Assembly (NCBI RefSeq): GCF_963675165.1 | Contig: NC_087381.1 | Location: forward strand, 496,001 to 560,000 | Source of the DNA: Halichondria panicea | Lineage: Eukaryota; Porifera; Demospongiae; Suberitida; Halichondriidae | Length of the DNA stretch: 64,000 bases | Reading direction: 5' to 3' | In this document: one piece after another, positions 1 through 10,970 of the stretch | Numbering within the stretch: the stretch's first letter is position 1 | How the letters are laid out: each line of letters starts with the position of its first letter | Notes under the pieces: generated by a model | The model's input: only the letters and a program-made list of their open reading frames with translations | Told to the model about the DNA's origin: nothing | Database searches by the model: none | Program-made: the position numbers and the translations under genes

Positions 1-160
1 CGTGAGATGTGTGTGGAGTGTGTGTGTGGGTGGGCGTGAGATGTGTGTGGAGTGTGCGTGTGGGTGGGCGTGAGATGTGTGTGGAGTGTATGTGTGGGTG
101 GGCGTGAGATGTGTGTGTGTGTGTGTGTGTGTGTAGCTGTATGGCTATGAATATACTTAC

Positions 161-3100
161 TTCATCGGCATTGGTGGCTATTGGGAACAAAGCTGTGGCC
201 ATAAAATGAGCATGATCTACAATTTTATGACTTCTCAGCAACCATAGTCCGTTGTTTCCATGGACACCACAGAATTCCGGGGTGGTGGGTGTGGTCCACA
301 GCATTGACCCCATCCCCTCATGATCATCACACTCCCACACAAACTCTCCAGTGAACTTATCGTAAATTCTGGAAGAAATAATGGTATGATAATTACGACA
401 GTTTATGAATTCATATTTACGTACCGTATTATTTTCGCTAAAATTACTGGCTTAGAGAGAGCCCTTTTGCGATCTAACTATTGCGTTTGGCAAGGATCGT
501 GTGTATTTACTGTGTCATACTAGTTTAGGTTTTGAGGCCCTTTGGGCTTCTAAATCGTGTAGAAACTTCCTAAACAGCTAGTGACTCCTGTTTCCAATTC
601 CTTTCCTTTAGATCATGCAAACTAAGTAAAAAAAAAACTGTTTAATTTAAAAATATAATTTGAAGAGTGGATCTAACAAGTGAGTGGGGGGGGGGCCATC
701 CATAATAGTCTCTTAAAGGTCACCATACACCAGGCAACTTTCAGCAGTTGTAGGCAACAGATTTCCTGGCTGGTGTATGGTGGCCTTTATTAGATCACGT
801 TTGCCATAAATACTGCAGACACTGTTTAGGAAGTTTCCACATGATTTAGAAGCCCTCAGGGCTAGTAGAACCCTCACTAAGTTCGGGATACTACAACCAG
901 CCCTTTGGGCTTCTATTTAAAATCATGTAGAAACTTCCTAAATAGTGTCTAATTATGTTTGATGCTCGCAAAACATTCTAGTGATACAATACGATATACG
1001 TAAGTATTACTGCTGACCTCAGCACTCCTTTGAGACAGTAGCCAAAGTAGGTGTGTACGCAGAAGAGGTGTGGCGTAGTGTAGAGGTGGGGGGCGGTGAA
1101 TATATCGGAGGGGGAGGGGTTTCGTTGAGCAAAATCCGACAGTCGTGTCAACTGAGATGTCCCAATTAAACCTGCAAATACAAATCAGGTTGTAATAAAT
1201 AATTATTAAAAGTATTAACATTCATTAATTCGCTTCATTTTCGGGGAACTAAAGTTTTGCCGATTGCACAATTATACGATAGTATTAAGGTACACAAATC
1301 ACACACACATTGGAGCGTTGTATCACCTTGCTTGTTGACTGATATACTGTGGACAGTTCCATCACTGGCCAGAGCTAAAAGCTGTCCTGTATGAGAGTTG
1401 GTATCCACGGAAACCAGGCTCGGCCCAGACAAATCCTGCAAATAATATAAATAAAATTTAAAGTACTCGTACATACATGTACGTGATTATGGTATCGCCA
1501 AATTGGCAAATACTTTATCTCTCAAATATGATTTTTGATGACTCCATTAATTTTATTAAACTCTTTTTTTCTAAGCTTTCAGAAAATCCTAAAAATTTGA
1601 CATTGGATCCACGGAATTTAAGTTATGGCAGCCGAAAGAATCCCCGAACCATTGAATAAACGGATGTAGTTGAACATCTTTCAACAGCCTTAACTTGAGT
1701 ACCGTTGATCCAATGCCAAAAATTTTATGATTTTCTGAAAGCTTAGAAAGAGACCTTTAAAATGATGTGTTGCAGTCTAAAATTTTGTTGGGGCCCTAAT
1801 TTGTCATTTTCGGCTGGGCTATTATTCAAATTTAAGCATGCTTCAGAAGAAAAAAAGAATAATTATACAGATCGACTTACTTTGCTCCAATATCCGGCCA
1901 ACCTCAGGGTGAGGGTTTTAAAAGAGGTGGTCCTTGAGGCCACGCCCACTAGCAGAGATGGTAGTGTCCTGTGTGAGCCCCACACCATAGCACTCAGCTC
2001 ACCAGGCACAGCAGGTGTCCAGAATAACAGCAGTCCTAAAAAATTAATGCCATAATTATCGTTAATAAATTCAGCTATAATAATTTTCTCATTTCCAACG
2101 TCCGAAAAATTGGCCTGGGAACAAGACTAGGACATGTAATTACAATTAAATGCAAGTAGCTAGACCACAGTACCTTTAGGATACGGGGTTGTAGTGGGTA
2201 AGAGGGCGATGCCTTCCTCAAAACATGTCAGTTTGAAAGGAGGTGAATTTCTGAGTATCACTTTTGGGGGGCCGAGATCTACAGATCCGTTTGAGGGGTA
2301 GTCTAGTAATCGGACTGTGACTTGTGAGGAGTGTGATGTGTGAGGGGTGTGTGGGTGTTCAACGAACACGAGTTTACTAGTGGGTGTGTGGAGTGTAGCC
2401 TCGTGAACAGAATAGTCGGTAGTTGATGAAAACGGAATCTCCTCTGTGTGTGTGTATGTGTGTGTGTGGGTGGAGTGTGTGGGTTTGTGGAGTGTGTGTA
2501 TGTGTGGAGTGGGTGTGTGTATGTGTGGAGTGGGTGTGTGGGTCTCAGAGCTAGTCCAGCAACACTTAATACGTAGTACAGCAGTGTACATGCATTATAT
2601 AATAGTTAGACACTGTTTTGGAGGTGTCTATGGGATTTAGAAGCCCAAAGGCACTGATTTAGTATCCCGAGCGTAGCGAGGGTACTAAAGTGGCTGAGGG
2701 CTTCTAAATCACATGGACACCGACAAAACAGTGTCTAACTCATTTAGATACTAGTGCGCATGCGCAAACTGCTTGACTACAATACAATTACTTGACAACG
2801 GAATACTAGGTATACTAAGTAAATTTGCAGGTATACTAAGTCCCATAGTATACCTGCTCTGAGGCACTTTTCCCATGTACTTCCCATGTACTTCCCATGT
2901 AGATCTTATCAACTAGTGTCTAACACACGATACAAACAGTACAATGTACCTCTTAGTTCCCATGCGAACTTGGTCGAGTTATACTCAAAAGATGACAGTA
3001 TTCCGCAATCCTGAAGCTGCATGGTACAGTTGAAGATTTGACACAGCTTAGTAAATAGTTATGCATGGAACTGTATCTAGTGAAGTATCTTTGAATGGCC

Positions 3101-4396
3101 ATAACTAGTGTTACAATGATTCAATTTATGAAAGCCTAAAAGCAGCTCTTTAAAATGGGATGCTTAAACTGAGAAATTTGCAATGATCAAAGTTCCAATT
3201 TTGAAAATGAGTTATTTAATTTTAACATGCCAACTGAAAGAGATAAGCGTTCAGAAAACCAGAAATTGGGTCACCAGAACTAAAGTTATGGCCGTTCAAA
3301 AAGTTGAATTTCTGCACTTATAGCAAATAACTCACCACAAGGATTCTTTGCGAGGTCCCAACAGTCAAATCAATGACATTGATCACTCGCTTGCATTGGT
3401 TGTTCAACGGCAGTAGGTAGGGGGTCATGTGATGGTCATGTGATGTAGGCTCCTCCCTCAAAGGCACACGGCTGAAGGCATAGAGTTGGGCCATACCTGC
3501 AATACATTAACAGCATGATTATACTGATTGGTCGGTCATACGTAACATGTAGCTTGAGCGTGATTATTACTATGATATCCATTCTGTACATCAAATCACA
3601 TATTCTAATAATACGATGTAATACGCTATTTTGAGGATTGAAAATGCTAACACTTAGAAAATCACATCACTTTTAATACATGTTTTAATTTGGGATGGGT
3701 TAAGGTCATAGTCCATCTATTATTACCAGAGCACTGAGCTAGCGTACATAATTATAATTATAATTATAAACTAATTAGTACCGTCATTTATTTCGTCTGT
3801 TAAACTTGACTGCTTTGGTAGAGTGCTCACAAACACATGACCAGGTATCACCGTGACATCATCGATCACATGACACGTGTCTCCGTCAGCCTCAACACTG
3901 GGAGTGGAGATCTGCCGGAACAGTTCCCTCAATACCTGTACAAACAAGAATTAGTCAAGACAATGGTTTAATGTCTTTAATAGCTACACAGACATACAAC
4001 GAAATACCTTACAAAAGTATTGTGGTAGGGGGGAGTGGCAAGCTAGCTGCTCATAGCCTCGAGACCAGCCGTTCGTTATCTGAAAGAACGCCTGGTCAAG
4101 TTCTAATGTTCAACTTGTCTAGCTGAGTCAGCGTTTTATAGCATCGGGTAATACACCTTGGGCGGACATTACCGGTCCAAGAAATTCCTGGACCATAGAA
4201 CGAGTGCTACATTAGAACTTGACCAGGTGTTCTTTCAGATAACAAACGGCTGGTCTCGAGGCTAAGCTGCTCATGTGTACAGCTAGCTATTAAATGCAAG
4301 CCTGGTGTCAGCCTTGTACAAGTGTCTGCAACTCACCTGATGATTGTAGATGTTGGGCCAGGCGTCCCAGATTCTCTGCAGCTCAAACAAGGGCAT
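161..4396 (-). CDS. Gene-X copy A, 5' nine exons of an unidentified gene (continues past left edge)
   Basis: Nine coding exons read leftward: 4337-4396, 3782-3935, 3336-3496, 2950-3016, 2174-2443, 1881-2035, 1309-1435, 1018-1171 and 161-368. All have GT-AG borders and compatible phases, and no stop was seen in them. Translation starts at an ATG followed by PLFELQRIWD; the next exons give a region rich in short hydrophobic strands that may be a beta-propeller. I do not recognise the family. Exon sizes match copy B exactly, except exon 7, whose donor here leaves phase 1 (127 nt) and joins exon 8 cleanly. The remaining exons should lie to the left of the window. A gamma-secretase-activating-protein-like fold was considered on very weak grounds and not adopted. 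Confidence 0.7.
715..789. mobile_element. Short fold-back (MITE-like) in gene-X intron
   Basis: Imperfect palindrome with ends GGTCACCATACACCAGG and CTGGTGTATGGTGGCC. The same element lies at about 13888-13963 in block B, so it was there before the duplication. It is too short to code. Confidence 0.6.
817..950. mobile_element. MITE-like fold-back, AGACACTGTTTAGGAAG ends
   Basis: Inverted repeat of about 134 bp; both ends carry AGACACTG.TTAGGAAGT and then a motif complementary across the centre (AGAAGCCC / GGGCTTCT). A paralogous copy is at 13991-14124, and a diverged relative with the same GTTAGACACTG ends is at 2604-2740. This is a small non-autonomous family; a half copy is also visible around 535-590. 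Confidence 0.65.
1488..1790. repeat. Fold-back repeat unit in gene-X intron 6 (single copy in block A)
   Basis: About 300 bp with internal inverted symmetry: AAGCTTTCAGAAAATCCTAA near the left is complementary to GATTTTCTGAAAGCTT near the right. Block B carries the same unit three times in a row (14652-15670). Related sequence with the GAAAGCTTA and 'CCATAACTT' cores is found in introns near 3080-3300, 47540-47860, 51100-51260 and 54440-54710. Confidence 0.6.
2604..2740. mobile_element. MITE-like insertion specific to block A
   Basis: 137-bp element with inverted ends AGTTAGACACTGTTTTG and CAAAACAGTGTCTAACT, in the intron between gene-X exons 4 and 5. The matching site in block B (around 16430) lacks it and a further stretch to about 2925, so it either arrived after the duplication or was lost from B. 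It belongs to the same family as 817-950. Confidence 0.7.
4055..4264. mobile_element. MITE with 10-bp target-site duplication, specific to block A
   Basis: Inverted ends AGCCTCGAGACCAGCCG and CGGCTGGTCTCGAGGCT enclose about 210 bp. Direct repeats AGCTGCTCAT lie at 4045-4054 and 4265-4274, and the empty site is seen in block B near 17608 as a single AGCTGCCCAT. The arms also pair further in (AACTTGACCAGG..). Length, terminal repeats and target duplication fit a non-autonomous cut-and-paste transposon; the 10-bp duplication would suit a Mutator-type element, but the family is not proven. Confidence 0.8.
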
Positions 4397-4668
4397 AGTC
4401 GGTAATTCCTGAGGCTTTTTTGTGTTATACAAGAGATGCTGAATCAGCAATGTGTTTGTTTTTCATACCGACCTTTGAACTTAATTGTCTTTCCGCTCCA
4501 CACGCGCTCACTTCCGCAAGGCCTGCGCAGGATGTAATGTTTGCGAGGCAGAGGAGGGTGGACAGGGTCAAAAGGTGGTTTCTGGTCCTGAAGTTTTTCT
4601 AATAGGGGGATTTCTCGCTATGCAGTCCCCAACAAAAATGTTAGGTCATTACGACGACTATACTATAA

Positions 4669-4933
4669 GGCCACTCCAAGTGACACTCTGGTTTCTGGTC
4701 CTGAAGTTTTTCTAATTGCATGCGGGCGGGCGGCTTTTCTCATTATGTCATTATCAATTTCACCTTATGAACTCATTATTTTGAAAATGAATATCATTAT
4801 CACACTATTTTGTACCACATGGACCATTATGCGCATGCGTAGTAGAAATAATGGGATAAAAATCCAATAATGAGATAGAATAAAATCTGATGCGGGCGGT
4901 GGACCAGAAACCAGAGTATCACTTGGAGTGGCC
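4669..4933. mobile_element. PIF/Harbinger-like MITE with TAA target duplication
   Basis: 265-bp element with long inverted ends beginning GGCCACTCCAAGTGA and ending ..TCACTTGGAGTGGCC (one mismatch), flanked by TAA on both sides (4666-4668 and 4934-4936). A 3-bp TWA duplication with GG..CC termini is typical of PIF/Harbinger MITEs. It lies downstream of gene-X copy A in non-coding DNA; a partial direct copy of the TGGTTTCTGGTCCTGAAG motif lies just outside at about 4577-4600. Confidence 0.75.
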
Positions 4934-5215
4934 TAAGCTTTTACATTCTCCCCTTTGACCTCAAAGGAATTCTATAATTATCACATGACTGAAGGCGTCA
5001 TGATGATGCATGTCCAACCTCCTCTGGAGGTATGATTTCTATGCAGACCTTGTGATCTACAATGCTATTTAATTAACAGAGACAATTGGAAAGAACAATA
5101 ATTAATAACAAAGTTGCTAAGCTGAGAAGAACTAAATTCTTGACAACAAGTGTTAATGTCTCTTCCACAACGCAATGCAGTGTATATATCTGCTTGCATG
5201 GTACTCCATGTATAT

Positions 5216-5863
5216 TTAATTGTGTATAGCACACATTGTCATTAATAATGGTAGCACCATGAAATACATCAAACTTTTAGGGGCATCACTGCCTGAATTG
5301 CCAACGGTAACGCAGCATTGAGGTTCGAGACAACAGCCTGGATTACAGGTATCTGAATTCAGACGGCAATCAGTAGGATTTGTAACAAGGCAGCAATCAA
5401 TAGGACAATTCGTAGAATTTTCTCCACTCTGACATGTGAAATCACCACAGAACTGCATCGAATCAATTTGTCTCTTTCCCCGTTCATTAACTTGAGACAG
5501 GCAGCACTCTTTAAAACACATAGCCCAGTTTGGGCAAAATCCAGGGAAATTTGTATAGAGCCAATACGTATTGCATCTGCTTTCACATGCACGTTGAACC
5601 TCACAATTGACGCAGTCGAATGTGTTGAGGAGGTTGCCTCCTCCAAGTGGGTTACTCAAGCCTTTCTGACCACAGTACGAATTACTGCTCCCACCTCCTT
5701 GGAAGGTTAACCCCACACAACTTTGATCTAAATCATTAGAATTGTCACAGCAAGTAAAGTAGTGAAATCCTGTCGAGCCTCCACGATTATACTCATTACA
5801 CTCACTATTTGCTTCAGCAGTAAATAGCATAAAAACTAAAGCAGCAATAAGATAATATGACAT
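5216..5863 (-). CDS. Cysteine-rich secreted protein, probably GPI-anchored (copy 1)
   Basis: Intronless 215-codon reading frame. An N-terminal signal peptide (residues 1-18) is followed by two cysteine-rich parts: residues 22-121 with many CC pairs, and residues 139-184 with the pattern CGDFTCxSGE..NCPxDCC. They are separated by a basic furin-type site RGKR at 128-131. One N-glycosylation sequon (NST) is at 149-151. The C-terminus is a hydrophobic stretch after small residues (SGSDAPKS), as in GPI-anchor signals. Copy 2 at 21914-22912 has the same architecture plus an extra N-terminal block, and the 3' flanks of both copies are alike. I do not know the family; an extracellular, surface-held role is inferred. 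Confidence 0.75.
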   Translation of the reverse strand: MSYYLIAALVFMLFTAEANSECNEYNRGGSTGFHYFTCCDNSNDLDQSCVGLTFQGGGSSNSYCGQKGLSNPLGGGNLLNTFDCVNCEVQRACESRCNTYWLYTNFPGFCPNWAMCFKECCLSQVNERGKRQIDSMQFCGDFTCQSGENSTNCPIDCCLVTNPTDCRLNSDTCNPGCCLEPQCCVTVGNSGSDAPKSLMYFMVLPLLMTMCAIHN

Positions 5864-5950
5864 TTTCTATGCTCTATAGTGCAGTATCTGTGCTCCTGTA
5901 TTTACTATAGACTAGCTTATAAACTATGAACAGACTGTGGCAGTGCTTAG

Positions 5951-8122
5951 TCTGGCCAAGGGCGTATACAGAGAAGAGGGCATGCAACTCGCCCTATCTC
6001 AGAATCATCCGACTTCGTATTGAGCTATTTTTAGAACTGCCCACAAAAACGCCCACGCGTAACCTTTGACCGCACAAGGTCAATCAAAGTCTTTTTTATA
6101 TCTGAGCTAGCTAGCTAGCTAGCTAGCTCGATTGCAGCATAGTAAAACTAGTTCTCAGCAGCAGTATGGCTCGTACTAGCAGTGTCAAAGGCAAAGGCAA
6201 ACCATCCAACAGTTGCAACTCCAAGAAGAAGAAACCTAGGTACAATAAACCTGTCTTCCTTAGTCTCTAGTACTTATACGCCCAGCACTTAACTTCCCGC
6301 TCAAAGGGGTTGTCTTGACCTGGATGGACTAGGACTGGTCATGACATTTCTCTAAAATAATACTGCACTGTTAGCTAGCTCATAGATAGAAGAGGGAGGG
6401 ATTGGAAACGAACGACAATTTCAATGATATCCGTTGAAACACTCCTTGTCTTGTTACGTAATCACGTTCTGGCGGGATTGTAACAAAGATTTTCTCTGAC
6501 TCAGTTCTTGCAGACGTTGTTAGAGTCTAACTTAGACTTCTGGGTTAGGCCAGATGTCCGTGGCTTAACTGTATTCATACCTGGTAAGTTAGAAACTTAC
6601 TTCAGTAGAGTTGAAGCAGAATAATAGGCCAGTTTTGTAGGGTAAGGTGATAGTCAAAATTATGTCTCCCTCTAGCACATATGTAAAGCTGATTTGCAGT
6701 TTGTACCTGTGTCAAACTGTATACTTGGGTCCTAGTGCTTTGCGTAAGTATTACTTTTTGAATGATACAAGTGAAACTTTTGTACTATATCAATAAATAA
6801 AGTATTTCAGGAGTGTTTTTTGTCTCCTTTTTTCATCTCTAAAAAGGGCTAGTTGAATATATTCTGCTAATATACTGTTAGAGGAGTATTTGAAGTTTTG
6901 CATTGTCTTTGTTTGCACTTACAGAAATGCCGTGAAAATTTTGAATCGTCATTCACAAAAGAATGAATTTAGGATTACTGGTAAGCATGCTATACTGATT
7001 ATTGCCCACACTATACTTTTATAACAATACCTGCAGTGAGGTCATTTGTGGAGATGGTTAGATATCTGTTCACAATACCTGGAGTCATCAGCAACAGGTT
7101 GTGCCAGGACCCCGTTAAATTGGCCAACAAAGACAGAGGGGTAAATCCAACGAGAACCCGAATGTTAGTGAATTTGCTAAGAACACAGGCTCTTCGGGTG
7201 ATCAACAGCACATGTGCAACAATTAGAGGCAACTGCTGAAAGACAATAGAAGACGACCATTGCAGCTAGGTGATGAGAATAACCCCTTCCCAAAAGAAGG
7301 CAGCATAATGTATAGAGAAATCAATTGTTCACATGTTAATTCAATCACATTCACATGTTCAATTCTTAACTGTGATAAATAATTGTTCAATTCTATAAAT
7401 TTAACTGTGCATGATAATTAAATGATGCTGCAGAGTGTCACGACTTCAATTCTGAGTAGAATTTCAGCCCGAACCATCACACTATGTTCAGAACCCTCCA
7501 ACGAAATTAACTATCAACGCAGAAGCTGTGTTGAGGGCAACTGCTTCCTCTGGTGATGAAGCTTTGAATCTATGTACTCTCTGTCAAAACAGTCATAAAA
7601 GCTTCCTTAAACCTACCTGCATTTACATGAAAAGGAAAGAAAGTAAATGGAAAGTAATTAATTATTATTTATTATTAACAAACAGTTCAACATCACTTAC
7701 TCTGAAATGGAGCCGGAGCACTACTTTCCATTGTACAGTGCAAATGTAGACCTGAGCTAGAAAGCCATTCTTGAGAACTAGAAAGCCATATACTCGAAAT
7801 CAGCTGGCTGGAACACAATTTTTATTTTGAGGAAGTATAAGTAGTGATCACTTCCCTCTTTGATCTATGCTTCCGGCAGACAAGGAGTGTTCGGCACACG
7901 TGATTCGTTTCCAATCCCTCCCTTTTCTATCTATGGCTAGCTAAACACTGATCTGATGTACACGCCCATAATTATAACTCCGTAAACAACTCCGCCCACT
8001 TGTTCACGTCCGTATACTGGATTCTATTTTTAGCATATCCGGTCTCTGATACGAAGTCGGATGAGTATGTAGGGTACATAGTGAGTTGCATGCCCTCTTC
8101 TCTGGATATGCCCTTGGTCTGG
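5951..8122. mobile_element. DNA transposon relic with long terminal inverted repeats (P-element-like)
   Basis: About 110 bp at the left (CCAAGGGCGTATACAGAGAA.. to about 6060) is the inverse of the right end (down to about 8010). A second inverted pair lies inside: GATAGAAGAGGGAGGGATTG near 6386 against CAATCCCTCCCTTTTCTATC near 7912. The interior codes a recognisable transposase fragment at 7036-7239 and a possible spliced first exon from an ATG at 6166 (lysine-rich, donor at CCTAG/GTACAA). The inner repeat resembles ends seen at 25646/27250 and 22985/24385, so this is a family in the region. It is internally deleted and non-functional. Confidence 0.6.
7036..7239 (+). pseudogene. Fragment of P-element/THAP9-like transposase
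   Basis: The 67-codon stretch carries PGV..NRLCQDPVK, then NPTRTRMLVN and QALRVINSTCATIRGNC. From memory this fits the segment of P-type transposases read as FCQDPLENFF..NPT..EF..NTQALRV. The glycine- and phenylalanine-rich core is degraded (KLANKDRG in place of the usual FFGxQR). No catalytic domain is visible nearby. It lies between the inverted repeats of the element at 5951-8122. Confidence 0.55.
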
Positions 8123-8172
8123 CCCCAGACCACTCCCTTGCACGTGATCTGACATGTGCCAGGGAGAGGGCA

Positions 8173-8611
8173 GAGGAGGCTGGAACCACTTGACCTTAGC
8201 TAATTAAGGTCACTAATTGGATTTATCCAAACTTCTCTTGCAGACTACTTCAAGCCTAGTTTTTAGTGTCTATCAGTTTAAAACGTTATTTTTCAGGGGG
8301 GGATCAAATTTTATTTTCGCCAATTTTGCTCAGAAACAGAGCTAGAGATACAAGTCTCAAACCCAGCTATGCAGTGACCTCGAGAACAAGCCGCTCATGA
8401 TATCGAGGCTAGTACAAGAGCAAGACTTTTAATTGTATCTCTGCTTCTGAGCAAAATTGGCAAAAATAAATTTGACCCCCCCCTGAAAAATAACGCTTTA
8501 AACTGATAGACACTAAAAACTAGGCTTGAAGTAGTCTGCAAGAGAAGTTTGGATAAATCCAATTAGTGACCTTAATTAGCTAATTAAGGTCAAGTGGTTC
8601 CAGCCTCCTCT
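8173..8611. mobile_element. Long fold-back element
   Basis: Near-perfect inverted arms of about 180 bp: GAGGAGGCTGGAACCACTTG at the left, CAAGTGGTTCCAGCCTCCTC at the right, with a short loop at about 8361-8434. The arms include runs of G/C (CAGGGGGGGATC / GACCCCCCCCTG). No reading frame. Such high arm identity suggests a young element or gene conversion between arms. Confidence 0.75.
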
Positions 8612-9160
8612 GGCCGGGGAGAGGGTCTGGCATTTAGAGTCACTTTTCTTGGTTCAGATGTCAAAATTTGACATCTCCAATCAGATTCGCAAGAATGCAA
8701 TTAAACTGTCACATGATTCCACTTCACAGAGGAGGTTGATAGTACTTGACCTTTGTCATTTTTAAAACTATGCCAGTAGGCAATGGCTAACTTAAATTTC
8801 GGTATACATCAACTAAAAATGTTATTTCAAGTACAGAAAATCTTTCAAATCTCACTAAATCTGTACGGGAGTAGAGATAATAGCCAGCCAGTTTTAGCAT
8901 CGTCACCACGCCCATTTCCGCCACGCCCATTTGTAACTGTCTAAAAACCAAGAAAAGTGACTCTGTTTGCCAGACTACTCTCTCCCCGGGAGGAGTCTGG
9001 CCTCGAGACTAGGCAGTGCTACGGCCTAGCTGCACTGGCTCATCAGTCCGGTTAGTCAGGTTTTGACCACCTTGGTTGCGCATGCGCAGCATGGTTGTTT
9101 TGATGCGCATGCGCAGCATAGATTTAGGGAAGCATTTGAGGACAGTGGATTCCGAAATGG

Positions 9161-9939
9161 TCACTGAAGGCGGAGGTGGATCAGGTGGTGCAGATGCAGG
9201 AGGGCCTTGAGGGTGTTTAGCTCATCGAAGATTGTGTCAGATGGATTGGCCAGGCCGGTGGAGGTGAGGGCTTGGATTGACTTGCTGTATAAACCATCCT
9301 GGGCCATCGATTTGGCACGTCTTACGTTGCGTTCTTGACCTGTTGTGTTAGTGCCGTTCGGAGGGAGAGACGCTGATCGTTTAGTGAAAGCCTTGGCGGA
9401 GGATATTACTTCCTGCCATAGGGTTTCCTGGTCCCCATCCAGCCAGCGGGTGATACGCGAATTGACAAGCTTTAAGATGTCTCTCCAGCAGAGGCGGTAG
9501 CCAGAGGCAGGGCTAACAAGAACACATTTGGCGAGCAAAAATAAGGTTGTCCAGTGAGAGGGGTTATCTGGGGAGTTGAAAATGGTAGAGATACAGTCTT
9601 TCAACACTCGAGCCCATCTGTCACGAGCACCCTTTGGCACGTGTTTGAGGGTGGGGATTGATGTCTGGATAACAGTTGCTAGTGGGGGGAGTCTACAGTC
9701 CTGAGTATTGAGCGGGGTGGTGGGGGGATAGGAGCAGGAGGTATGCCAGGTTGTGATAGAATACGGGGTGGAGGTTGGCTGCCAGGAGGCTGAATTCCTG
9801 GATTGTGGCAATATCCACCGTCTCCTGGTAGGCAACTAGTGCAAGGAGAGCCCTCTCTGACACAAGCACAGCGGAGACATTTAGCATTGCCATTACAACG
9901 ACAGCATCGGCGAGGGTGAGTGGTAGGTTGAGATGCCAT
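9161..9939 (-). pseudogene. N-terminal part of LINE ORF (inverted)
   Basis: An ATG at 9939 opens a protein beginning MASQPTTHPRRCCRCNGN, with a cysteine-rich zinc-binding cluster (CCRC..CLRCACVRE..CTSC) and a proline-rich linker. A shift in frame near 9700-9720 leads into the conserved pre-RT region (VPKGARDRWARVLKDC, then KCVLVSP, RITRWLDGD). Both frames end well before any YxDD motif. Codon use and high GC differ from neighbouring host exons. Confidence 0.65.
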
Positions 9940-10130
9940 CGGTACGGTAAAGGTTGTGCCTCTCCAATAGATGCACACTGACTCACAACTCACACTCAAA
10001 CAAAAGTACTTTGGTTTGCTCCTTGGTGAGTGTGCTTGATGCTTGATCGGATAGCTAGAAAAGTTAGAACAGTTAATTTGGACAGTTAGGAGATCGGATG
10101 GAGAGAGATGGAGAGAGACCTACTTTAAAA

Positions 10131-10970
10131 TCGATCTCGATGACATAGACACTGATCCCTCTACGTCAGCGCCACTTGTCCTGTGCCATTGATGAAGCCA
10201 TGTACCAAAACCTCTTGGACACATCACCTTCAACCAGGGCTCGTGCTTAGGCAAACTCGTCTGCTCTACCCCATGCTGGAGATTGGTTGAACGGGGTGCC
10301 ATCAGATGTGCTTGGCCTCCACATGCAGGACAAGGAATTCAACAGCTGCTTGAAATATTGGCTCGGCATCCCTCTCCACAGTGCCCCCCACCTCTGCCCA
10401 GCATGTCGCACCTCCGCCGACGAGTATGGTGACCATCAAGTTGGCTGTGGCGGAAATGGAGACAGAATCACCCGCCACAATGCGGTCAGAGATGTCATTT
10501 TCTCAGCCGCTCAATCTGCAGCTCTCGGACCATCCCGCGAGGCCCAAGGTTTAATCCCAGAATCCCTGTCAAGACCCGCTGACGTCTTCCTCCCAACTTG
10601 GCAAGGCGGCAGGCCCGCTGCCTTGGACGTCCATGTAATTTCACCGCTCCAGCAAACCCTCATTCATGAAGCTGCCTTCTCCCCTGGACACGCCCTAGAA
10701 GTTGGAGTAAGGCGCAAGCTCACCACCCATCTACAGGCTTGCCGCTCCATAGGTGTAAACTTCATTCCCATTGTGGCAGAAACACTAGGAGGTCTAGGCG
10801 AAGAAACAATCAACATCATAGGTGCCATCGGAAATGCCATCGACCGGAGAGTAACCGTGACACATTCCACATCCTCCACCAAGAAGCATCTGTTTCATCG
10901 CCTGGCCATTGCACTTTGGAGAGGAAATGCCTGCCTGTGGCAAACAAACTTTACCTCCTTCAGTGGATGA
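10131..10970 (+). pseudogene. C-terminal part of LINE ORF with zinc knuckle and restriction-like endonuclease
   Basis: Uninterrupted from 10287, but the family frame extends upstream across one in-frame TAG (LDTSPSTRARA, stop, ANSSALPHAGDWLNG). Visible are a CPAC..H..GCGG knuckle (CPACRTSADEYGDHQVGC) and then RPADVFLP..RPAALDVHV, the PD-(D/E)xK-like core of a restriction-like endonuclease. The 3' end is followed within about 90 bp by A-rich sequence. It should not be annotated as a host gene. Confidence 0.65.

Larger units (their letters stand above)
1..4470. repeat. Segmental duplication, block A (paralogous to about 13560-17860)
   Basis: Exons and introns of gene-X in this block align base by base with block B over the whole stretch, so this is a DNA duplication and not retrocopying. 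Differences are mainly insertions: block A alone carries the fold-backs at 2604-2740 and 4055-4264, and block B has three tandem copies of a 343-bp unit where A has one. Intron as well as exon sequence is highly similar, which suggests a fairly recent event. Homology fades around 4480, where block A continues into unrelated DNA instead of a MICOS13 gene. Confidence 0.85.

Noticed and set aside
10287-10970. 228-codon open frame that looks like an ordinary gene
   Set aside because: Zinc knuckle plus RPAD..LDVHV endonuclease core and downstream poly(A) show that it is the end of a LINE.
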